From NCBI GenBank assembly GCA_021613335.1, contig JAJTWR010000021.1, forward strand, positions 2,500,001-2,564,000: a DNA stretch of 64,000 nt, in the 5' to 3' direction. The DNA is from Whitmania pigra (lineage: Eukaryota; Annelida; Clitellata; Hirudinida; Haemopidae). The translations under genes were made by a program, and so were the position numbers. Within the stretch, counting starts at the first letter, position 1, and each line of letters begins with the position of its first letter. Shown one piece after another: positions 52,626 through 62,289 of this stretch. The notes below the pieces were generated by a model, which was given only the letters and a program-made list of their open reading frames with translations, did not search any database and was not told the origin of the DNA.

Positions 52626-53130
52626 CTAGCTGTTTACCCGGTTTTGCCCGGTAATAGATTTGCAATTGAATAAACTTCATGTATAGTATAAAATATTTTT
52701 ATTAATATGAATTAACACAATACTTGGTTATAAACAACATTTTTAGTTTGACCCCCTGGAGCAAGAATAAATAAATTGTTGGGTGAACCCTAGAACATAC
52801 AACACAAAGTTGTCCGTGAGAAAAACACGGAGATCTCAAGTCCACTCCACAGTGTATAATAGATTGCCTCTGTGACTTGTTTATAGTTATCGAGAATGCA
52901 AGTCTCACTGGAAATTGCAATCTTTTGAAGTTAAAAGGAATATCGGTGGGAATGAGGGGTATCCGTGGAATAAAAACTGTTAATCCTTCTCATTTTCCTG
53001 TTAAGATAATTGCTTCAATTACATTGCCCAACAACTTTTTAGCACAAAGCCTAATGCCGTTGCAAAGCTTTGGTGGGTCAATGTTACCTAGTAAATTAAT
53101 TGGAAATCCCACTTTTAGTAAAAGATGGTG
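52626..53130 (-). mobile_element. Helitron 3' end with RepHel helicase C-terminus
   Basis: - strand codons KVGFPINLLGNIDPPKLCNG, IRLCAKKLLGNVIEAIILTG, FKRLQFPVRLAFSITINKSQ and CGVDLRSPCFSHGQLCVVCS are helicase motifs V-VI of PIF1-type Helitron proteins. Downstream the strand ends ACCGGGCAAAACCGGGTAAA, CAG, CTAG followed by T. This is a short hairpin-capable stretch plus the CTAG-T terminus usual for Helitrons. Frame breaks near 52920 and 52990. Confidence 0.85.
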
Positions 53131-53519
53131 AGTAAACGATGGTGTGGTGTATTTGGATTCATTTTTTGAAGACTGGCCTGGACACAATGTGTTGGCGTGT
53201 GAACGGACGGCGCTGCTGCGATGACTGGTCGTAAGTCTGGCCATGGACTCCTATATATATACGTTAGGACTGCCAACCGTATTCCCTCATGGAATGTCCG
53301 GCCCAATCTGCCCTGAGGAGAGAAATCAGACTCAATACAAGTCTATCTGATATGAGTTCCTTGCTTAGCAATCCAGCGGGTGTGGACATCATCTACAGAT
53401 GGATTTGCAAAAATCGGAGTCAATTACTTTAGTGATTTTTATTTAAACTTTATTTAACTTATTATTATTTATCCCTATTATTACACTAATACATATTATT
53501 AATTTTTAATAACTAACAA
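53131..53519. other. Unassigned DNA next to the Helitron
   Basis: AGGACTGCCAACCGTATTCC at 53267 resembles GGACTGTCAACC (inverted) at 55363-55376, suggesting relics of another element around the P-like transposon. No gene. Confidence 0.35.
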
Positions 53520-53577
53520 GTCCAAATCATCCTAGTTATGCAACGGACTTTAATCAAATAAATAAATAAATAAATAC
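53520..53577 (+). mobile_element. SINE family B, 3' tail with AATA repeat
   Basis: GTCCAAATCATCCTAGTTAT, GCAACGGACTTTAATCAAAT, then (AAAT)n. Confidence 0.75.
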
Positions 53578-53674
53578 CAACCGTATTCGAGCCATACATC
53601 GGGAGGCCATGCATCTCTATATGAGACTAGCGTATTTCAGATAATTTATAGAAAATTGTAAAACAACACCATGT

Positions 53675-54742
53675 TTAGCTTTTTAATTTTTTAATCTTTC
53701 CTTGAATACTTTTATAATTTACATTAGAATTAGTTTTAACCAAATTTTTACTCAAACAATTGAATAAAGATTTACATAGTAGAAAATTAAGTTCATGATC
53801 AAAATCACAATAGTTTGAATAAGATGTGATTAAATCAATTTCATTTAAACACCTTACTGTAATCTTTTCAAATAATAACATATGGTTTTTTGAGAGCATG
53901 AATTTATCAAAAAGTTGTTTATTATTCTTTAATTCTGTAAAAACTTTATAAGAATGCAAACACACTGTCCAAGCAAATTCTGTTGGTTTTGTTAATCCAC
54001 CATGATCAATTTGATTTAAAAAATTAAAAACATCAGAATTTACTTGTAATTCATTATCTAAATCTTGATTGTCAATTAAATAAAGGGAACAAGATTTACA
54101 TTTTGTGGTGTTGCAAACTGATCTAACTACTGCACCACAAACATATGCCAATGTTGTCAAGTAATCATTAATTATGGATGTGTTGAACTCTAAAGAATCA
54201 GCGATATCATTGGCCAGGGCTTCTAGCTCATCATCTTTTTCATCCGTTGGAATTACAAAATTTTCTATTTCCTCGAAGCCAGAAAATTTTAAAAGTGACA
54301 TTGCTCTAATCTTTTTGTCACTCTCCAAAACCTGTCTGCAGGATACATAATAATTTCCTCCAGACAACTGCCTGATCCAACCAAATCTTGTTTCAATAGA
54401 GTCTGATTGGATGCTCCCCAACAAAACATAATTGAGCTGCAGATTGTCAAGCAAATACTTGCAGCAACCTATTAGACCTGAAGTTGTTTGTTTAAGTGCA
54501 GAAAATGCTGATTTACTATAAGAATATAACAAAAAACATGTGATAATTACATTTGGGGAATAACTATGAGCATGCTTTTTTGTTTTCAATAATGTTAATT
54601 GTTCCCTAACAAAGTTGAGCTTTTTATCATCATAACTGTTATCTAGATTTATTACATCTTCAATGCTATTGATGACATTTTCAAGTGTCACTTCAGATAT
54701 GGTTTTATCATCACCAAGCCAAAAATTCAAACGAGACATCAA
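53675..54742 (-). CDS. P/THAP9-like transposase, C-terminal region
   Basis: 355 open codons. The signature is DSIETRFGWIRQLSGGNYY then SCRQVLESDKKIRAMSLLKF (about residues 113-152), the conserved D-x-x-E-x-x-FG-x-x-RQ-x-x-G-x-N-x-x-x-S block near the C-terminus of THAP9/P-type transposases. Further on, YVCGAVVRSV and CxxCxxxL (CKSCSLYL) also belong to this family's C-terminal domain. THAP9-type proteins are usually 750-900 residues, so this is less than half and lacks the catalytic core. It remains open over 1 kb despite the deletion. Confidence 0.82.
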   Translation of the reverse strand: MMSRLNFWLGDDKTISEVTLENVINSIEDVINLDNSYDDKKLNFVREQLTLLKTKKHAHSYSPNVIITCFLLYSYSKSAFSALKQTTSGLIGCCKYLLDNLQLNYVLLGSIQSDSIETRFGWIRQLSGGNYYVSCRQVLESDKKIRAMSLLKFSGFEEIENFVIPTDEKDDELEALANDIADSLEFNTSIINDYLTTLAYVCGAVVRSVCNTTKCKSCSLYLIDNQDLDNELQVNSDVFNFLNQIDHGGLTKPTEFAWTVCLHSYKVFTELKNNKQLFDKFMLSKNHMLLFEKITVRCLNEIDLITSYSNYCDFDHELNFLLCKSLFNCLSKNLVKTNSNVNYKSIQGKIKKLKS

Positions 54743-54789
54743 GTTTAAAACATCAGAAATTTATTAACTTTTTTCTTTAGCTAAATCAC

Positions 54790-55015
54790 AACATTTTCTT
54801 TTTGGAATCTCTTTGCTATTAATAAACAAAGTGCAAGTATTTCCATATTTCCATGGGAGAAAAGTTTTCTCGAGGATTGGCTCTAACCCATTTTTGGCAT
54901 AAATCTTTGTCATGTAGGGGATACTTGTGAAGACTTATGTTATTTTTTTAAAAATCGTCTTTGTCGTATCCAGATCTACATCCGTATATGGAACATTTAT
55001 AACCCATATTATCTG
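54790..55015 (-). pseudogene. THAP zinc finger remnant
   Basis: GYKCSIYGCRSGYDKDD, ISLHKYPLHDKDLCQKWVRA and NPRENFSPMEI give the C-x4-C...W spacing of a THAP domain; after a frameshift TCTLFINSKEIPKRKCC replaces the C-x2-H-F end. Expected N-terminal DNA-binding module of the transposase at 53675-54742. Confidence 0.65.
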
Positions 55016-55436
55016 TTGATATTTAAAATATAATAGTTACAAATCTTAAATCACTTAAATTTTGTTATTGAAATGCTTATTCAATGTATATCGATTAGTA
55101 TAATTAAGAAATGAAATGAGCTCTATGTTACAAACCTTTTTGATAAGATGTATGATGTATAGTCCAATGTATGATGTGTAAATCCACAAAATTCAAAAGA
55201 CCGGTTTTAAAACAGTTTGTTAAATAAGCAGAACAAGATATATTTCAGTTGTACAGCGAATGCGAAACAAAGGAAGAATGAAACAATGCACGCCTGTTTT
55301 TAGCCTGTCAAGTGTACAGCTATTCGCATGGCCTCCCGATGTATATCGGCGAAACTTTTAGGCTTAGGTTGACAGTCCTGGTATACATTTAGGAGTATAC
55401 AAAGGACATGTATTAAAATTGTTAACTTCATCAAAG
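55016..55436. other. Left flank of ZBED5-like hAT, P-element right end
   Basis: Contains the right terminus of the P-like element (to 55345) and a short unassigned stretch. No gene. Confidence 0.4.
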
Positions 55437-56548
55437 CCAGGCCGCTCAATCACCGTTTGTTTGAAAATGCGAAATGCCGCGAAATGGAAGCCGAACACAA
55501 GCATTTGTTGCTACACACGGAAGTCCGGTGGCTATCGCGCAGTCGCGTTGTTCAGCGTGTTTATGAATTACGAGACGAGCTGCTCATCTTTCTAAACCAG
55601 CATAACGAATCGATGGCACACTTCTCTACAGACAAGGTAAGAGTTGCCAGACTAGCTTATCTTGTAGACATTTTTAACCTTTTGAACAGTTTAAATCTTT
55701 CATTGCGAAAACCTGACACAAACGTTCTGAAACGATCCCTTACAGAAGAAACTTCGCATATGGAGGGGAAGATTTGAAGAAGGCACCTATGATATGTTTC
55801 CGTTGTTGGCCGACTTTCTTACAACAGGCGTCATTGCAGGCACCATTTTGAACCACATACAGCAGCTGTCGCATTACTTTCATCAGCATTTCGGCGACGA
55901 CGATGTCAGTGCATCTGATTTGATTCGAAATTTCTTTGAATGCGAGCTAACCGATTTAACTGGTCGCGAACAAGAACAATTGGCCGAATTGTCGTCCGAC
56001 AGGACACTGCGCTAGCAGTTCAGCAGACTGCCACTGTTGTCGTTCTGGCTAGCATGTTTCCAGGAATACTTGCTGCTGTCAGACAAAGCCATCAATGTCC
56101 TGCTACCATTTTCTAAGACGTATCTGTGCGAAACTGTATTTACTGCTGTTACTGCGATAAAGACCAAGTACAGATCCAGACTGGACATTGAACATGAAAT
56201 ACGCATATGTTTATCACGCAGACCACCATGTTTGGACAAACTCTGCAGTGCAAAACAGGCACAGCCATCCAACTGAAAAGAAAACTGTGTAACGGACATA
56301 CCAGTGGAATAAATACTCGGTGATTGTTACATTAATTTTTTGAATAGATATATATTTCCGTATGTGAAATGATGTTGTGCGCGTAACTTAGGCTAGGCCT
56401 ACCGTTTGGCAGAATTTAAGTAAATTGCATCCGCAAACTTAATAGGACATATTCTGGCCCAACTTGAGGTACGAAAATGGGGGTCCTCCACCCGAGCTTG
56501 GAATGTATGTGGGGTCCACAGCATAAAGAAAAAGGTTGAAAACCCCTG
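55437..56548 (+). pseudogene. ZBED5-like hAT transposase, C-terminal half, with 3' terminus
   Basis: Successive frames: HLLLHTEVRWLSRSRVVQRV, YELRDELLIFLNQHNE, DIFNLLNSLNLSL (55490-55720); MFPLLADFLTTGV, FECELTDLTGREQEQLAELS (55794-56005); then TYLCETVFTAVTAIKTKYRS and RLDIEHEIRICLS (56110-56215). The order fits ZBED5/Charlie-type hATs, whose C-terminus reads CExxFSxxxxIKTKYRSRLDVExxLR. Two breaks (55775, 56013). The element's right end AAGGTTGAAAACCCCTG is at 56532-56548; the left half is missing. Confidence 0.85.
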
Positions 56549-57184
56549 CCTTAAGCAACACGTTGACAGTCTCGTGTTATGCCAGGCCTTCGACGAGCCA
56601 CTGCTGCTGGTTGGACTTTAATCTTGTCACCCTTCCTGGCATATACAGCTGATTCGCACTGATAAAGCGCCCGCCCCCCAAATGATGTCAAATTTTTTAT
56701 TAAAATTAACTAAAGCACTTTAATCAAATTTATATTTTATGAATAAATATGCTGCCGGGCCGCGTATTTCCAAACCCTAACCAGCACCAGCCATTACTGA
56801 TTAATATTCGTAAGCGCCCTCTGTGATTGGTTGAGATCTGAAATAGGTCACAGCGTAGCAATCATTTGGAGATATTTTTGTTTAAAAAATTAATAACTGT
56901 CGTTGCAACATTTAATTATTTTAGTTATTTTAATATTAATTAAAAAAATAGACACTTAAACTAGCTATAACTTTAATCCTAACCTTAACCCAAGCAATAA
57001 ATTTTTTTATTTATTAACGCTAACACAAACCCAAGCCTAACCTATTATTAAAATAACCTGTTATTAAAATACAATAAGACGTCGCCGGCAGCCACGAACG
57101 AATAACACCAAAATTCCATAACAGGGACTGAACACATATATGCTGTCGAGCGAGGGGAGTCTTTTATTGCTAGACCACACAGAC
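56549..57184. other. Spacer with dispersed 60-bp repeat (inverted copy)
   Basis: 56751-56815 is the inverted copy of the repeat also at 13851 and 60272. The remainder is AT-rich with ACCCAAGCxxxA and TAACCT iterations around 56985-57060. No gene. Confidence 0.5.
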
Positions 57185-57699
57185 TAGACCTCCTAGCCGC
57201 CGCCATTTAGCCAAATCCGCCGAACATTTCAATTACGCCAAAAATCCGCCGAAACTTTTTCGGCTAGCCTAAATCGCCGCCATAAAGTGCGATTCGATCC
57301 AGCCGCCGAATTATTTCACAGCGCCAAATAAATTCAAATTTAGTTTACAAATTTGGTCATAGACAAATAAATGTTTTAAATATAAAATATTTAATTAACT
57401 ATTCTAAATATTTACTGATATTTACCAAATATTTACCTATAAAACCGAATTATAAGGGATCGCTATAATTGTGTCAGCTCTAAAATAGGTCAGCATTGTA
57501 ATTCAAAGGCTACTTGTTGGAATTATTTTGGCCAGCTTTATTCTGAAGGCAATTTGATTGAAGAAAACAGATTCTACTGTTCTCTATGTCTCAAATTGCA
57601 ACAAAGCTTGGGCAATCAAGGTCATCTATCACAAGTTTGTAGTTTTGCAATAACCACCTCCTCAGGGAATATGAATCTTCACCTAGCTATTTCCCTGAT

Positions 57700-59836
57700 C
57701 TCAAGAAACTAATGATATTCAGCTGTCACGATGGAGCAGCTAATATGATGAAGACATCACAACTATTAAAGGTCGACACTGTACAGCACTGCATATCACA
57801 TTGTCTTCACCTTCTCTTGTCAGTAGACAGCATCAATAAACTAGGAGATGTAACAACCATTCTTATGAAATGTCGCAATATTGTGACTGCTCTTCATTTT
57901 AAAACCTTGCTTGTTGATGATGAATTGTCTTCCACCAAAGACAAAGAGTTAGTTGGTAAATTAATAAATAATGTGGCACAAGTAAGCAACTTGTTGGATT
58001 TGGATTATCAGTTTATCGACACTATTATACCAGAGGTCACAGAAGAAAAGAAGGATGATTATTACCAAAAGTTCTCATCATCATCAAACAGTTAAGGCAT
58101 CATGTCCAACACGCTGGAACTCTACGCTTTATAGGATCGAATCAATAATTGATTTACAAAGAGAGGTAGATAATGCTTTAAAACGTGATGGTCATAGAGA
58201 ATTGTGTTTGCATGCTGATGAACTTGACTTCCTGCGAGAACTTGTTGGCTTCCTGACACACTTCAAGAGGTTTATGGACCTGTTTGGATCTTCGCAGCCT
58301 ACATTGTCTGTAATTCCAATGATGAAAATGAAAATAAAAAAGCTATGTATTGCCTCACCAACAGATGATCCCAAGATTAAAGCAATTAAGTCAGCAGTTT
58401 TGGCAAAGGTGACCATAGATTTCCAGAATCGGAACAAATCAAGCTTCATCAATTACTAGACCCTCAAACTAAGACTCTCATACCCAGAACAGATGCAACT
58501 ATTATACTTGAAAATGCCATTAAAGATGCAGTTGAGAGAAATTTTATTACTGTTCCTAAAACAATGAGACAAACAAGAGAAGCAAATACACATAGCAGCG
58601 AGAATGAGGGGCCTGAAGAAAAGAAGAGACGACTAAGATTGGAGCTATTAAACGAATTTTGTTCAGAGATGTCACAAAGTACTCACCAATTGATTTGAAT
58701 TCTTTGGTTAGTATAGAAATCTTGTTAATAGTATTTGAGCAAGAATATGAAAAATATTATATATAAAATATATAAACATAATAAAAATGCACTTGCCATA
58801 AATTATTATCAAATAATTATTTGTGTGTTAAAATGTAAAATTTGATGTTACTAAATACTCCGCCTTGGAGCTCCGACAGGGATCCTCAGAGGAGTTTCCC
58901 CCGTCTTCAAACGTTTCGGCCCTTTGAGTCTCCTTACGTTTTCGGGGGGCGGGCCGCATCCGGTGATCAGCCGGATGTCCCTGTCGGTTTGGTCTTGCTG
59001 GACCCAACTCTTACCGCCGGCTTTGAGAGGCACTCGTTGGCCTTGTTATGCCGGTCACTGCTGCCTGGACTGGAGCGACTGCGAAAGCTCTCAATGGCTC
59101 CTTCATGTCGCATGCTGTCTGTTTGTCGCCTGCAAACTTCGACTATGCGGGGCTCTCATTGGCCTTGTTATGTCGATCGCCTCCACCCCAGTTTGCCTAC
59201 AGCGGTCATGCAAGCTCTCAGTGGCTTCTTCACACCGCCTTAATATATGCAAACTGGGCCTTATAATTTCTTTGTAGCGGCAGCCGGAGATAGAAATTTT
59301 CGGGACTCGACCGCGGGCCTTTTCGAAGCCGCGGTTTGGACCGCAGTTCATGTTGCTTCGCGAGTCCGCGGTCGGCCCATTTCTCCCGACAACACCGCGT
59401 CTCTCGGCCGATGGTTTGGCCTCGTCGTTCGGTGGATCATTCATACCGGAGACCGACGGCTTTCCCCGGTTTCGTGTAGTGGCCTGTTAAGACTTCTTCT
59501 GGCTTCTCATATGCCAGATCCAGAATGAAGCCGCTTCAGCGGCCTCAGACATCCTTGTCATAGCATAATATTCTGTATCGCAGGTAGCAGTAGAAGTCGC
59601 AAGCTACTTGACATCAAAGAGCTGTGATAATGGCGAGGAAGTAATGACCTTTTGGAAGAAAGCAGTGGTTTCTTTCCCACTTTTATCACAAATTTCAATT
59701 ACCAGCATCAGCAACATCAGTTCCAGTGGAATGCATGTTTTCGACTACTGGCCTGGTTGCTAACAGCAAGCGATCTAGTTTGTCTGCAGAAAGATTGCAC
59801 CGTGTGACATTCATGACAATTTTGACATTATAGTGC
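57700..59836 (+). pseudogene. hAT transposase (ZBED4/6-like), split and frameshifted
   Basis: HDGAANMMKTSQLLKVDTVQ and HCISHCLHLLLSVDSINKL (57725-57840) cover the GAANM...C(A/S)H.LHL core; KASCPTRWNSTLYRIESIID (58090-58150) is the TRWNSTL block; FLTHFKRFMDLFGSSQPTLS (58245-58315) follows. After the LINE, ATSVPVECMFSTTGLVANSK then RSSLSAERLHRVTFM (59705-59815) is the dimerisation domain. Frame changes at about 58080 and 58430, otherwise long open segments. Degenerate but recent enough to keep its target duplication. Confidence 0.88.
58850..59575 (-). mobile_element. Hero-like LINE, 5'-truncated 3' end
   Basis: - strand: last codons SEAAEAASFWIWHMRSQKK then stop (59500-59560), equal to the C-terminus of the copy at 46.8 kb, followed by a 650-bp GC-rich 3' UTR ending GGGCCGAAACGTTTGAAGAC, CCTCTGAGGATCCCTGTCGG, AGCTCC. 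In the UTR a ~115-bp module is present twice (59030-59110 and 59150-59240; GCTCTCATTGGCCTTGTTATG, GCAAGCTCTCAGTGGCTTC). The + strand open frames over this block are composition artefacts. Confidence 0.85.
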
Positions 59837-60104
59837 AATAATTTTCTATTATTAATGTTACTGAAAAAACCCTTAGTTGATTAACTTGTTTTGTTCATTT
59901 TTTAAAACTCACATTTTAGCCGAATTATTCCTATTTTCAGCCGGAATTTTTAATAATCACGTGAATTCGGCTAAGCCGGATATCAGCCAGATTTTTTGCT
60001 CAGCCAGCCATAGTTTAAAATTAATTCGGCTAGGGGGTCTAACACAGACGCACAGAGCATTAGGACTTGGAACCTATGATACAAATAAACATAAGCGTAA
60101 AAAA

Positions 60105-60185
60105 TGTTTTTTAACGTCCGTTGCATAGCTAGATGATTAGGACGATGCTTCCGCAGCGGGGTTCGATTCCGCGCTGCCATCGTAA
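60105..60185 (-). mobile_element. SINE family B with tRNA-like head
   Basis: Inverted: GGCAGCGCGGAATCGAACCC, CGCTGCGGAAGCATCGTCC, TAATCATCTAGCTATGCAAC, GGACGTTAA. Most complete head-tail copy in the window. Confidence 0.75.
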
Positions 60186-60271
60186 GAGGCGTAGCCTAAA
60201 CATATGCATATGTTTCTGATATGCATAATCATATGCATATGTGCTTCTGACCAACTTATGATCTCATAGCG

Positions 60272-60338
60272 TGCGCTTATGAATATTAATCAGCCATGGA
60301 GATGCTGGTTAGGGTTTGGAAAAACGCCGCCGGCCCGG
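60272..60338 (+). repeat. 60-bp dispersed repeat, copy 3
   Basis: GCGCTTATGAATATTAATCA, GATGCTGGTTAGGGTTTGG, AAAAACGCCGCCGGCCCG. Inverted relative to 56751-56815. Confidence 0.6.
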
Positions 60339-60505
60339 AAGACTCCACATTCAATTACATCGTTTCGAGGCAAGACAACATAATTTAAGTCTTACCTTGA
60401 TGCTGGGCTGTATTGGCCTCACTGCAGATTTTTGTAATCTCAACCTAACTTGTTCTGTCTATTTTTTTTTTGTCATAGACAATAAGGGGCCGTTCACATA
60501 TTATA

Positions 60506-62045
60506 CAGTCAGGACAGAAACCATAAGGACACCCCATTATTTCGTAATAACTCGATAAAGAAAAATTTGATTGTAGGGAAATTTTAATATGTTATGTATT
60601 TATATATTTGTGATTATCTCTTAAATTTTCATCAAAATATGTTCGTGCATTAATTTTAAAATTCCAAAAACGTGATTTCGGGGCGTCCAATAACCATAAA
60701 AGACACTTGCAAAAATCATCGAAAAATGACTAAAAACTTTGTGAAAAAAAAACAGGAAAAAAGTTTATTAATATGAAATAATGTTTCCTTTATTTTCAAT
60801 AACTTTAAAACATCTCTTGTTCATTGATTTTATAAGAGTTTTTAAGAAATTTCTGTCCAGTTCTTTCCAGGCACTCCTAATGGTGTTTTCCAGGTCAGAT
60901 TTTGAATGAAACTGGCTTTCATTGTTGTAAACAAGTCTTGACAACATTCCCCAAACATTTTCTATAGGATTTAAGTCCGGGGAACAAGCTGGCCAACTCA
61001 TAACTTTCAAATTTCTCCTCTGGAAAAATGTCTTTGTCAACTTGGAAGTGTGGATCGGGGCATTATCTTGCTGGAAAATAAAATTTCCTCCATAATAATC
61101 TTCCCCAAAAGGCAACAGATAGTCTTCTAAAACTTTGATGTAATCCACAGAAGACTGTCCCCCATCCAGAAAGGCTAATTCAGTCAATCCTTCACTGGAA
61201 ATTCCTCCCCGAATCATCACCGATCCTGCTCCATGATTTCGGCTAAAAAATGTTTCCTTTTCTAATCTGAGGTCATGCCAATAGAACTGATGACCATAAA
61301 TTTCTTCTCATCTGAAAAAATAATATTGCCCCAACCATCTCTGTTAGAAAGCATGGTTTTGGCCCATTCCACTCTTGCCAACTTGTGATGGTTTTTAAGA
61401 GCTGGAATCTTTAATCTTTTTTCTTATAATAAAATACCACTAGATCTCAAATAATTTAACACTGTACTTTTACAAATTCTTAAATCAAGTTCATTTCTAA
61501 TTTGATTTGCTGAAAATTTACCTGAAGAAGCCTTTCTTAGGAGTCTCTGCTGACGAATCGGCAGTTTTTTAGGTCTTCCTTGATCATTTTTTGCCCCATA
61601 TTCCTCAGGAGCTTTTACGTAGTTTCAGATGACTGTCTTGGATCGCTTGAGCTCTTTGGTAATTTCCCTGATCGAATAATTTGCTTGTCTGAAAGCCTCA
61701 ATCTGCCCCTTCTCCTTGTCAGACAACGTTTTTCCTCTAGCCATTTATAAAATAGTAATTTTATAAACTTGATAATATTTGCATAATGTGCATTTTGGTT
61801 GCATAACTATGACAAATTTCAAGTTTGATTGGGAATAAATAAGGATGTCCTTTATCGTTTTTAAACGGCCATAAAATGCTATTTTGCATATTTTACAAGA
61901 TCAGCTCGTTAAATTTTTTTGAAATTTTGCAGGATGTTTTGTCTACCATAAAGAGATATTATATAAAAAATTGAGTAATATTGAACTTAAATTTAACGAG
62001 TTATCACAAAAATATGGGGTGTCCTTAAGGTTTCTGTCCGCACTG
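60506..62045 (-). mobile_element. Second Tc1-type transposon, 1,540 bp
   Basis: TA at 60504-60505 and 62046-62047. Ends CAGTCAGGACAGAAACCATA/AGGACACCCCAT and inverted ATGGGGTGTCCTTAAGG/TTTCTGTCCGCACTG. Transposase on the - strand. Different termini from the copy at 21308-22838, so a separate family. Confidence 0.92.
60768..61744 (-). pseudogene. Tc1 transposase, disrupted
   Basis: ATG at 61742-61744 (MARGKTLSDKEKGQIEAFRQ), HTH ANYSIREITKELKRSKTVI, GRPKKLPIRQQRLLRKAS, then ALKNHHKLARVEWAKTMLSN and IIFSDEKKFM (D1). After a frameshift near 61230, RGGISSEGLTELAFLDG, FQQDNAPIHTSKL (D2) and WPACSPDLNPIENVWGMLSR (E) complete the DDE triad. Stops at about 61633 and 61425 and the frameshift inactivate it. 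Ends NKGNIISY at 60768, about 325 codons. Confidence 0.9.
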
Positions 62046-62055
62046 TATAACGCAA

Positions 62056-62165
62056 AAATTTTTTACCCTCCCCTCCCCCCTCATATAACATTATGTAACA
62101 TTTGTGGGAACCCTCCCCCCTCAATATTACATAACAAACCTGTGTACGCCCTCCCCCCCTATTGT
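62056..62165. repeat. C-rich tandem repeat, three units
   Basis: CCCTCCCCCCTC followed by AATATTACATAACA or ATATAACATTATGTAACA, then TGTGTACG/TGTGGGAA: about 40-bp units. A related CCCCCTCCCTCCCCCAATAT stretch occurs at 63828-63847. Confidence 0.6.
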
Positions 62166-62289
62166 AGGTTCTCACTAAACATAACTTTTAGATAAACACG
62201 GTATATTAGTATTAGTAAAATTGAAAATCGTTTTTTCTATATTAAACAGCACATGCTTTCACCTTTAGTTAAGTTAAAGTTTGTACAGT

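Larger units (their letters stand above)
53597..55345 (-). mobile_element. P-element/THAP9-like DNA transposon, internally deleted
   Basis: 19-20-bp inverted termini: CATACATCGGGAGGCCATGC at 53596-53615 and its inverted counterpart GCATGGCCTCCCGATGTATA at 55326-55345. It encodes, right to left, a degraded THAP-type zinc finger and the C-terminal half of a THAP9/P transposase. The catalytic middle is missing. An 8-bp target duplication could not be matched. Confidence 0.78.
57185..60041 (+). mobile_element. hAT transposon with 8-bp target duplication, split by LINE 3' end
   Basis: 15-bp termini TAGACCTCCTAGCCG (57185-57199) and inverted CGGCTAGGG/GGTCTA (60027-60041; one mismatch), flanked by ACACAGAC at 57177-57184 and 60042-60049. 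Subterminal arms carry repeated GCCGAA/TTCGGC motifs. The internal transposase runs 57700-58690 and 59590-59830, interrupted by a 5'-truncated Hero-like LINE (58850-59575). Confidence 0.93.

Noticed and set aside
58842..59528. Four overlapping + strand frames, GC-rich, looked like a small gene cluster
   Set aside because: They are antisense shadows of the Hero-like LINE 3' UTR, and the - strand carries the recognisable C-terminus.
60110..60185. tRNA gene with GGTTCGATTCC box on the + strand
   Set aside because: On the opposite strand it continues into the SINE tail, so it is a SINE head read backwards.
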